DNA of 5,110 bases, from NCBI GenBank assembly GCA_003540955.1, contig DPMX01000254.1, forward strand, positions 1 to 5,110, in the 5' to 3' direction. This document shows positions 1-5,110 of this stretch, piece after piece; within the stretch, counting starts at the first letter, position 1; each line of letters begins with the position of its first letter. Origin of the DNA: Gammaproteobacteria bacterium (lineage in GTDB: Bacteria > Pseudomonadota > Gammaproteobacteria > Ga0077536). A model generated the notes under the pieces. It was not told the DNA's origin. It ran no database searches and was given only the letters and a program-made list of their open reading frames with translations. The position numbers were made by a program, and so were the translations under genes.

Positions 1-1491
1 TGCGATTGAGCACGGTAAAGCAACCACGTGCCATAGGATAAGGGCCAGCCTTTGTTGGTTCACTAAATTGACTGCTTTTGGGACTGGAATACGCTTGCTA
101 ACTAAAGTCCTACCCTCCTCTCGAGCTAACCACTGCACCATTGCGATAGCAATTCGATTGTTCGACATATACGGATAAAATGAATTGCTCGCAAAATCGG
201 CATCCCCAACCACAATGACCCGAAACTCCCGTGTACTCGTACTGCTAAAACTACCGCTGCTAGCGGCGGCCAGCAAGTACGGCCCGCTTTCAGCAAGCCT
301 CTCTTGTTTAGCTAAAGCTTCTAACCCATTAAAGGCCATACCATCGCGAAACTCTTGGAGGTAGCTCGTTTTGCTACTATAGAAAAGCGGAGTTATTGTT
401 ATTCCCTCGACTGGAATTATTCTTTCGAGTGGACGTACCCCCGGATAGAATGAAAATGACATTCGTTCGGTTATCCTATGATTCTCATACGCGGTTACGG
501 CAACCATTTCTTCGTCTGCTGCGTAGTGAAGTCCCGGGTCAACAATCATTCGTTTATCCAAACGAAGTCCAAGATGCTCTAACAGTTGAATATGCTCAGC
601 GCCAAGCAGGAAACCAAGGTCATACATCAACAGCGCAGAGCCACCTGATTCAAGGTATGAAACTAACGCCGCACTCTCGATTGCCGAATATGTTGAACGT
701 GGTCCTGCGTCAATAATGACTTGACACCTAGTGTCTATTTTACCGTCGACTGCAGGCAATATGACCCGTATGTCGTAGCCTAAGGACTCAAGAGAACGCC
801 GAAAACGCCCTACGCCATGGCTAATAGTTTGAACGACGGCCTCCTCAGAACCGTGTGTATGCCCCATTGCATGGCCTCCAAGTTTCTCTACATGAGTGTG
901 AAACTCATAGTTATCGCTCGGATATTCACCATGGCCCTCAAGGAAACATATTTCGACACGCTCCTCACGCAGGATACGTTGTATGCCAAGCGCAATATTC
1001 GTTTCATCCGCACCCTTAACGACCAACCGTCGACCGTCAGCCTCTAATAATGCAGCGTTGTAAGATTGGACACCCGCCGACCGGGCTAGCCTTGGGTTAA
1101 TACCAGGGTCGATGATTGCAATGTCAAGGAATTTACTTTGCTGCCCTAATAGTTCAACAATTCGTTGGGTGCGGATACCTTCTGGGTCATCAGCGCGTGA
1201 AAAGTACGTTAATCGAACCGGTCGTATAAGCGACTCAATTACTTCAAGCGCCTTTGGATCTGGGGTAAATAGGCGCTCACGGGTAAGATCGAAATGTTTG
1301 TCATGGCGGGTTAACGCAGCACTAGTTAGAACAGCTACTGCAACAACTATGATAAGACCCCCAAAGCCCCTACAGACACGTGACCACGTCTTGCGTCGCC
1401 TCAAGATTAATTCAGGGAGTTTCAATCCGGCAGAAAATAATATTAGGACCGCGATTAACCACCCACCGTACCAAAAAATTTTTCCGATCAT
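1..1491 (-). CDS. GldG-like auxiliary protein of an ABC-2 exporter (partial, C-terminus off the left edge)
   Basis: Reading leftward from ATG at 1491-1489 gives 497 uninterrupted codons to the window edge. The product resembles the GldG/ABC-type uncharacterised transport family: membrane-anchored proteins with a large soluble domain that accompany a GldA ATPase and GldF permease. Hydrophobic segments lie at about residues 7-27 and 43-61. They are followed by the family-type segment FDLTRERLFTP (67-77), then a GHGE motif (186-189) and VVGDADFASN (427-436). A final hydrophobic stretch starts near 480 (RLALILWHVVALP) and is probably the C-terminal membrane anchor, so little of the protein should be missing. 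Residues 187-225 hold an unusual histidine cluster. The start lies 12 bp after the permease stop, in the same frame. No good Shine-Dalgarno sequence precedes it, so translational coupling is likely. The exporter substrate is unknown. Family assignment is from remembered motifs, not a search. Confidence 0.85.
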   Translation of the reverse strand, partial: MIGKIFWYGGWLIAVLILFSAGLKLPELILRRRKTWSRVCRGFGGLIIVVAVAVLTSAALTRHDKHFDLTRERLFTPDPKALEVIESLIRPVRLTYFSRADDPEGIRTQRIVELLGQQSKFLDIAIIDPGINPRLARSAGVQSYNAALLEADGRRLVVKGADETNIALGIQRILREERVEICFLEGHGEYPSDNYEFHTHVEKLGGHAMGHTHGSEEAVVQTISHGVGRFRRSLESLGYDIRVILPAVDGKIDTRCQVIIDAGPRSTYSAIESAALVSYLESGGSALLMYDLGFLLGAEHIQLLEHLGLRLDKRMIVDPGLHYAADEEMVAVTAYENHRITERMSFSFYPGVRPLERIIPVEGITITPLFYSSKTSYLQEFRDGMAFNGLEALAKQERLAESGPYLLAAASSGSFSSTSTREFRVIVVGDADFASNSFYPYMSNNRIAIAMVQWLAREEGRTLVSKRIPVPKAVNLVNQQRLALILWHVVALPCSIA

Positions 1492-1503
1492 TGAGTTAGA
1501 CCG

Positions 1504-2205
1504 TCAACGGCGAACCAGAGCTCCCACACACAGGAGAATGCCGAGTAGCGTAATAATGAGAAACCAACCGAAATCTGAAAGATAGACGGCTCCAGTTACA
1601 AACGGAGTGAAGCGACTGTCCAAGGAAAGTCCAATCGCAAAATGATCGAGGGGCGACGGCAAGATCACACCAAGCACTTCAGCCATCCACAGTGTCAAAA
1701 ACAAGCCAGTCGACAATACCCCAGCGATCATCTGATTGGAGGTTAACGCTGAGATCGCAAGCCCGGATGCTATCAGTGCACTCGAGAGCGCGAATAAACC
1801 AATATAGCCGCTAATAATCGGTCCCCAATCTGGCTCGGCGACAATCTCAAGAGCAATTGGGTAGACTAGCATCACACACAGTAATATCGCGACAAGAGTA
1901 AGGCTTGCGAAATATTTTCCTATTACAAGCGTCAGATTACTCACAGGAGTGCTCAGCAATAGCTCTAACGTACCGCTCCGGCGCTCTTCCGAAAACTGCC
2001 GCATTGTCAGCAGGGGAATCGTGAGGATCAATAATAATGCTGCTTGAAATAACATCGGCACAAGACTTGTTCCACGAGTGTGGAAGAGCTGGGCACAAAA
2101 CGTATAGCCCATCAGTAAACTGAACACCGAGAGTACAGCATAAGCTATGGGCGAATAGAAAATCGCTGCCATTTCCTTACGATATACAACTCCAAACCTA
2201 TTCAC
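1504..2205 (-). CDS. ABC-2 type transporter permease, GldF-like
   Basis: This 233-residue integral membrane protein is the likely transmembrane subunit of the exporter powered by the ATPase encoded just upstream. Six hydrophobic helices can be seen at about residues 17-38, 50-68, 99-120, 130-153, 158-182 and 211-230. Between helices 2 and 3 lies TMRQFSEERRSGTLELLLST (67-86), the conserved cytoplasmic coupling segment of the GldF/ABC-2 permease family. The length is normal for a single-domain GldF-type permease. The start codon is GTG (2205-2203), and its last two bases form part of the upstream gene's TGA, a 4-bp GTGA overlap that indicates translational coupling. A weak GGA lies about 7 bases upstream. 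The stop TGA (1506-1504) is followed in the same frame, after four sense codons, by the ATG of the GldG-like gene. The transported substrate cannot be told from sequence. Confidence 0.9.
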   Translation of the reverse strand: MNRFGVVYRKEMAAIFYSPIAYAVLSVFSLLMGYTFCAQLFHTRGTSLVPMLFQAALLLILTIPLLTMRQFSEERRSGTLELLLSTPVSNLTLVIGKYFASLTLVAILLCVMLVYPIALEIVAEPDWGPIISGYIGLFALSSALIASGLAISALTSNQMIAGVLSTGLFLTLWMAEVLGVILPSPLDHFAIGLSLDSRFTPFVTGAVYLSDFGWFLIITLLGILLCVGALVRR

Positions 2206-2924
2206 GTTGTATCCGTCAATTCAAGAAAACGTGATTCTAGATCCCCTATTACTACACCGTTTTTTCTCACTGTCTCGATCCCAAGAAGCCGACCATCAGA
2301 GAGGAACGCAGCTCGATCTGCAATTTTCTCGACTTCACTAAGTATATGCGAGGTTATCAGTACTGCATGATTACGCGCTAGCTTCAATATCAGCTTCCGG
2401 CAATCAATGATCTGGCGTGGATCGAGGCCGTTAGTAGGTTCATCGAAAATAAGTAGTGGCGGATCGTTGAGAAGAGCCTGCGCGATATTAACACGCTGAC
2501 GAAACCCTCGGGATAGTTGCGCCATCCTCCGCCGGAGAATATCGCTAAGATCAAGCACAGTGGACACCTTCTCAAGCGCACAATCTAAACGTTTCGCAGA
2601 CACACCTTTTAAAAGCGCCATCATGCTCAAAAATTCCTCTACTCGCATCGAGGCATATATCGGCAAGTCCTCGGGAGCGTAGCCAAGTCGCGCCCTGGCA
2701 GTACAGCCATCGGAAATTACGTCAAACCCGGCAACCATAGCGGTGCCGCAACTTGGGCGTAAGCACCCGACTAACATCCGTAAAATAGTGCTTTTCCCAG
2801 ATCCATTGGGGCCCAACAGCCCAAACACTTCTCCTCTAGAAATAGTGAATGAAACATTATCTACCACTAAGCGTTGTCCAAACTGCTTACTGAGCCCCGA
2901 CGAGACTACTAACGGAGAGGACAT
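2202..2924 (-). CDS. ABC transporter ATP-binding protein, GldA/CcmA-like
   Basis: This 240-residue cytoplasmic ATPase should hydrolyse ATP to drive the ABC-2 permease encoded next. All nucleotide-binding motifs are present: Walker A GPNGSGKST (38-46), Q-loop region GYAPED (81-86) with Glu85 at the usual Gln position, signature LSRGFRQRV (137-145), Walker B LLIFDEP (157-163) with catalytic Glu162, D-loop GLDP (166-169) and switch His193 in TSH. Glu in the Q-loop and LS(K/R)G(F/M/Y)RQR signatures are common in the GldA-type branch that pairs with ABC-2 permeases, so they are not signs of decay. The ATG at 2924 is preceded by a weak AGAAG. It is the first gene of the three-gene exporter operon and overlaps the permease start by 4 bp. 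Its own promoter would lie in 2925-3023, but I see no convincing -35/-10 pair there. Catalytic role is confident; substrate is unknown. Confidence 0.95.
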   Translation of the reverse strand: MSSPLVVSSGLSKQFGQRLVVDNVSFTISRGEVFGLLGPNGSGKSTILRMLVGCLRPSCGTAMVAGFDVISDGCTARARLGYAPEDLPIYASMRVEEFLSMMALLKGVSAKRLDCALEKVSTVLDLSDILRRRMAQLSRGFRQRVNIAQALLNDPPLLIFDEPTNGLDPRQIIDCRKLILKLARNHAVLITSHILSEVEKIADRAAFLSDGRLLGIETVRKNGVVIGDLESRFLELTDTT

Positions 2925-2979
2925 AGGACTTCTACTCAGCCTTAGAGCCTGTGTATGACGCTACAAAATACATCCTGGA

Positions 2980-3006
2980 GACGAGACCCTCGTCGCAGGA
3001 GCCTGC
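2980..3006 (-). terminator. Two adjacent small hairpins, possible weak terminator of the lactonase-like gene
   Basis: About 18 bases past the TAA of the lactonase-like gene, the leftward transcript would form GCAGG-CT-CCTGC (3006-2995) and then GACGAG-GGT-CTCGTC (2994-2980). The second has a perfect 6-bp stem and a 3-base loop; the first has a 5-bp stem with a loop of only 2. No U-run follows directly. The nearest T-rich stretch is TATTTTG, roughly 10 bases further on. This could be an inefficient or factor-assisted terminator, or just local symmetry. It sits in the gap before the ABC operon, where one expects transcription to end or restart. Confidence 0.3.
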
Positions 3007-3023
3007 TGTCGAATTTCATTAAT

Positions 3024-3917
3024 TTAGTCGTAATACTCCGGTGCTTTCCTGTAAGCCTTAAACACCTCGGGATCATGGGAGGTGAAAAAATCAGCACCTT
3101 CGCTCGCCATCATATAACGGATCCATTCGTAACCCCGCAGTATTCCCGCTGGATCGTAAGCGAGCGCGATATTCGGAGGGATACTCTTCGTGACATTATC
3201 TCGGAAATAAGCTGCGTCCCCGGTTAGAATAACAGTCCCTGTATTAGGGAGACGCACTATTAACATCTGACCTCCCTTCGTGTGGCCCCGGGCACGTTTG
3301 ACCACAATTGCCCCATCGCGGAAAATGTCCAGGTCTGTTTTCTCAAGGACGAGCATCGGAACTGCGTTTGGCTTCTTTATTCCAATTCCAGATCTCAATT
3401 CCGCAACATCTCCTGGGATAAAGGCCCCAGCAAAAGGTTCATCCGGAAACATCGCGTACTCAATTTCATCACGTTGAATTACTAAGGTAGAATTTGGAAA
3501 CTTTCCTACATTCCCTCCGTGATCCAAATGCATATGGCTAACCACTACGTAAGTAATATCGTCCGGCGTCATATTGATCCGAGCAAGCTGCGACTCTATC
3601 GACACATCGGGCGTGTTTACCGGTTTTAATGCTGCGAAGTTAGGGCCCCAGTAACCTGGATTATCGATAATCTTGTCATTGTTTCCCGTGTCGAACAGAA
3701 CATTACCTTTGGGGTGTTTAATAACAAACATTGCGACCGGAATTCGGATCTGCGGCTCCATTGGCGCCAAATTCTGAAGCACCCCTTTACCCAGAGACAA
3801 TGAACCTGAGTTAAGCACATAAAGCCGCATACCCGAGGGAGACTCCGCGAATGCGGTTACAAAAAAGTTTAACATCAAAAGCATGACGGTCACGCGAACT
3901 GATAGGTTCAACTTCAT
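3024..3917 (-). CDS. Exported metallo-beta-lactamase-fold hydrolase, N-acyl-homoserine-lactonase-like
   Basis: This 297-residue protein starts with a signal peptide: basic MKLNLSVR, a hydrophobic core VTVMLLMLNFFVT, and a probable signal peptidase I site AFA|ES after residue 24. It should therefore act in the periplasm or outside the cell. The di-zinc site of the metallo-beta-lactamase fold is complete: HMHLDH (His128, His130, Asp132, His133), His212 in RGHTKGGQ, Asp234 in TGDAAY and His281 in SHDPE. The order and spacing match AHL lactonases such as AiiA, and Tyr237, three residues after Asp234, matches the AiiA active-site Tyr194. The family opens lactone rings, typically of quorum-sensing signals, but other lactones or esters are possible. 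An in-frame ATG at 4016 would add 33 residues and overlap the upstream gene. I prefer 3917 because of its strong ribosome site and immediate signal peptide. It lies 83 bp after the hydratase gene and may be co-transcribed with it. Confidence 0.88.
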   Translation of the reverse strand: MKLNLSVRVTVMLLMLNFFVTAFAESPSGMRLYVLNSGSLSLGKGVLQNLAPMEPQIRIPVAMFVIKHPKGNVLFDTGNNDKIIDNPGYWGPNFAALKPVNTPDVSIESQLARINMTPDDITYVVVSHMHLDHGGNVGKFPNSTLVIQRDEIEYAMFPDEPFAGAFIPGDVAELRSGIGIKKPNAVPMLVLEKTDLDIFRDGAIVVKRARGHTKGGQMLIVRLPNTGTVILTGDAAYFRDNVTKSIPPNIALAYDPAGILRGYEWIRYMMASEGADFFTSHDPEVFKAYRKAPEYYD

Positions 3918-3920
3918 CTC

Positions 3921-3928
3921 TCTCCCCT
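3921..3928 (-). promoter_or_regulatory. Ribosome binding site deciding the lactonase-like gene start
   Basis: On the minus strand AGGGGAGA ends three bases before the ATG at 3917, with the GGGG core at normal spacing. It supports the 297-residue form with an N-terminal signal peptide over the longer reading that starts at 4016. Confidence 0.75.
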
Positions 3929-3966
3929 GTTTGCTTAGATTAATAGCACCCGTTGTCCTAAAATTA

Positions 3967-3976
3967 TTGTGCACAA
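3967..3976. promoter_or_regulatory. Perfect 10-bp palindrome in the hydratase-lactonase gap, possible operator
   Basis: TTGTGCACAA is a perfect 10-bp inverted repeat lying 50 bases upstream of the lactonase-like gene start and 24 bases past the hydratase stop. Beside it is a direct repeat of GAGACC (3979-3984 and 3994-3999, plus-strand sense). The symmetry could bind a dimeric regulator acting on a separate promoter for the lactonase-like gene. It is short and does not match the lux-box consensus; the role is inferred. Confidence 0.25.
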
Positions 3977-4000
3977 ATGAGACCTTGACGATAGAGACCC

Positions 4001-4786
4001 TTATCTCCCCGTCCAATTCGGCGGCCTTTTCTCTGCAAAGGATTTCGCCCCTTCACGTTTATCTTCAGAGTTGTAACACAGTTTGAAAGTGGGATAGCTC
4101 TTTTGATTCCTCATCGCGGCCTCCAAAGTTGGTTCGTCGAGACCTTTCAATACAGTTTGTTTTGAAGCTCGAACCGCTAGTGGCGCACATCGAAGAATTC
4201 TCTCGCACCAGCCGGTTACTGTGTCCTCAAGTGCGTTATGCTCTACGAGTTGAGTAATAACCCCCATCCGCTCCGCTTTAGAAGCATCGATGATATCGCC
4301 GGTCAATATCAGACCCATCGCTTGCTTTAGACCAATCTGTCGCGCCAAGCGATGCACACCACCCCCAAGCGCCACGGCACCAATAAGCGGTTCCGGCAAA
4401 CCGAAACTCGATCGCTCAGTTGCTATGATGATGTCACAAGCAAGGGCAACTTCGAATCCACCACCTACAGCAACGCCATCAACCGCAGCGATCATAGGCT
4501 TGTCAAGTTCGAACCGTTCGATCAAACCCGCGTACCCGCTTTTTGGATAGTCATGCGATTTCCCACGTTTGGCAATCGATTTTAAATCACTCCCGGCACT
4601 AAACGCCCGCTCTCCGGCCCCTGAGATAACCCCGAGGTATTGATTGTCATCTACTGCGAATCTATCCAACGCGTGCTGCATCTCATCATGCATCTTTTGA
4701 TTGATCGCATTCAAAACATCAGGACGATTCAGTGTCAGCCGTGTAATGTGATTAACTGCAGATACCTCAATGTATTCGTATTTCAA
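4001..4786 (-). CDS. Enoyl-CoA hydratase/isomerase family protein, CaiD-like
   Basis: This 261-residue cytoplasmic crotonase-fold enzyme probably hydrates an enoyl-CoA, or runs the reverse dehydration, in fatty-acid or carnitine-type catabolism. Visible family features are TLNRPDVLNAIN (18-29), the first oxyanion-hole segment AFSAGSDL (61-68), the second GVAVGGGFE (104-112), and FGLPEPLIGAVALGGG (128-143). Both glutamates used by true hydratases are present, Glu112 and Glu132, so catalytic water addition is plausible. The C-terminal FAEKRPPNWTGR matches the usual family ending. Length and the SAGSD motif are like crotonobetainyl-CoA hydratase CaiD, but the acyl substrate cannot be fixed from sequence and no other carnitine gene is in view. 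The start is TTG (4786-4784): an in-frame TGA lies two codons upstream (4792-4790) and a GAGGA ribosome site is well placed. It is the first leftward gene after the divergent region. Confidence 0.92.
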   Translation of the reverse strand: MKYEYIEVSAVNHITRLTLNRPDVLNAINQKMHDEMQHALDRFAVDDNQYLGVISGAGERAFSAGSDLKSIAKRGKSHDYPKSGYAGLIERFELDKPMIAAVDGVAVGGGFEVALACDIIIATERSSFGLPEPLIGAVALGGGVHRLARQIGLKQAMGLILTGDIIDASKAERMGVITQLVEHNALEDTVTGWCERILRCAPLAVRASKQTVLKGLDEPTLEAAMRNQKSYPTFKLCYNSEDKREGAKSFAEKRPPNWTGR

Positions 4787-4793
4787 AAGTCAA

Positions 4794-4798
4794 TCCTC
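4794..4798 (-). promoter_or_regulatory. Ribosome binding site for the TTG start of the hydratase gene
   Basis: GAGGA on the minus strand lies 7 bases before TTG at 4786. As the in-frame stop at 4792-4790 excludes any earlier start and the next in-frame ATG is deep inside the conserved N-terminus, this site fixes the rare TTG start. Confidence 0.7.
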
Positions 4799-4910
4799 AA
4801 TATTAAACAAGCCGTTCAAGGAAATATCATTGATCAATTTCAAAGTAGTATGCCTTTTATGCGAAGATACCACACGTGGAATTAATAATATTACTTATCA
4901 AATAAGATGT

Positions 4911-4915
4911 AGGGG
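4911..4915 (+). promoter_or_regulatory. Ribosome binding site of the HD-domain gene
   Basis: AGGGG lies 8 bases before the ATG at 4924. An in-frame GTG at 4915-4917 overlaps this site and is therefore an unlikely start. Confidence 0.65.
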
Positions 4916-4923
4916 TGAACATC

Positions 4924-5110
4924 ATGACTGCACGACCACACTTCACCGCTTTATCAGACAGCACTAGGGAAGACTGGCAACAGATTATGGACGAAGACCG
5001 TAAATTCACGGCCGGCCTCGGTGACCGTATCATCGCTCATCTACAATTACTTGGTGACGATTACAGCGGATTCCCGGTTGATCGATTGCAGCATAGTCTG
5101 CAAACCGCTG
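4924..5110 (+). CDS. Probable HD-domain phosphohydrolase, COG4341-like (N-terminal fragment)
   Basis: Only 62 codons plus one base are inside the window; the gene runs off the right edge. The N-terminus reads MTARPHFTALSDSTREDW, followed by FTAGLGDRIIAHLQLLGDDY (28-47) and then FPVDRLQHSLQTA (50-62). This pattern, with the histidine of LQHSLQTA (His57), resembles the start of predicted HD phosphohydrolases of about 190 residues (COG4341). In those, the metal-binding HD motif comes shortly after, here beyond the edge. Because the HD pair itself is not visible, the call rests on remembered family similarity. Start choice is supported by AGGGG 8 bases upstream. It is divergent from the hydratase gene and may share a regulatory region with it. 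The substrate is unknown; related HD proteins include phosphatases and mixed-valence di-iron oxygenases such as PhnZ. Confidence 0.65.
   Translation, partial: MTARPHFTALSDSTREDWQQIMDEDRKFTAGLGDRIIAHLQLLGDDYSGFPVDRLQHSLQTA

Larger units (their letters stand above)
4787..4923. promoter_or_regulatory. AT-rich divergent intergenic region, probable bidirectional promoter/operator
   Basis: This 137-bp gap separates the leftward hydratase gene from the rightward HD gene and must hold the promoters of both if neither is read from further away. It contains several short symmetric elements: ATTGATCAAT (4829-4838), CCAC-AC-GTGG (4870-4879), TAATATTA (4886-4893) and CTTAT-CAA-ATAAG (4894-4906). The last two lie side by side in the most AT-rich part. 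I could not find a convincing -35/-10 pair for either direction. The region is called from layout and composition; any regulator is unknown. Confidence 0.4.

Noticed and set aside
396..1585. Rightward open frames at 396-716, 817-1047 and 1112-1585
   Set aside because: They lie opposite the continuous leftward GldG-like reading frame, which has family motifs over 497 codons. The rightward products show no recognisable domain.
2202..2924. LSRGF signature and Glu in the Q-loop as signs of a degenerate ATPase
   Set aside because: Both variants are common in the GldA/CcmA-like branch, and Walker A, Walker B, D-loop and switch His are all intact.
1..2924. Interpretation of the GldA/F/G-like set as a gliding motility locus
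   Set aside because: No other gld or spr genes are present, and homologues of this transporter occur widely in non-gliding bacteria.
3918..4000. lux-box (LuxR-type site) upstream of the lactonase-like gene
   Set aside because: The palindrome TTGTGCACAA is too short and does not fit the roughly 20-bp lux-box pattern.
3918..4016. Longer start at 4016 for the lactonase-like gene, adding 33 residues
   Set aside because: It would overlap the hydratase gene and place a polar stretch before an otherwise normal signal peptide. The ATG at 3917 has a strong ribosome site.
4870..4879. CCACACGTGG as a named regulator site
   Set aside because: Only 4-bp arms, and no known bacterial regulator consensus that I can assign; it is kept only as part of the divergent region.

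Overview
The window is a compact stretch of bacterial chromosome. Five genes are read leftward (minus strand) and one rightward gene begins at the right edge. Base composition is moderate and spacing is tight, and GTG and TTG starts are used beside ATG. The families (a Gld-type ABC exporter, an exported acyl-homoserine-lactonase-like hydrolase, a CaiD-like enoyl-CoA hydratase, a COG4341-type HD protein) fit a Gram-negative proteobacterium, perhaps a gamma- or alphaproteobacterium. That placement is an inference from gene content; there is no rRNA or other marker here.

Layout from right to left in the direction of leftward transcription. At 4924-5110 (plus) lies the N-terminus of a probable HD-domain phosphohydrolase. 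A 137-bp AT-rich divergent intergenic region (4787-4923) separates it from a leftward enoyl-CoA hydratase/isomerase with a TTG start (4001-4786). After an 83-bp gap comes a metallo-beta-lactamase-fold hydrolase with a signal peptide (3024-3917) and all the metal ligands of the AHL-lactonase group. A 98-bp gap with two small hairpins follows. Then comes a tightly coupled ABC transporter operon: ATPase (2202-2924), a six-helix ABC-2 permease overlapping it by 4 bp (1504-2205), and a GldG-like auxiliary membrane protein starting 12 bp later (1-1491). The last is cut by the left edge and is readable on the minus strand over 497 codons.

The three transporter genes form the GldA/GldF/GldG set. In Bacteroidetes that set was named for gliding motility, but in other phyla it is an ABC-2 exporter of unknown substrate, so gliding is not implied. 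The hydratase and the lactonase-like enzyme may be co-transcribed and could act on acyl-CoA or lactone/ester substrates, but no shared pathway can be proven from sequence. The most distinctive features are a histidine-rich segment inside the GldG-like protein and the exported lactonase-like enzyme. I saw no mobile element, CRISPR array, tRNA or rRNA. No clearly new multi-gene system is evident.
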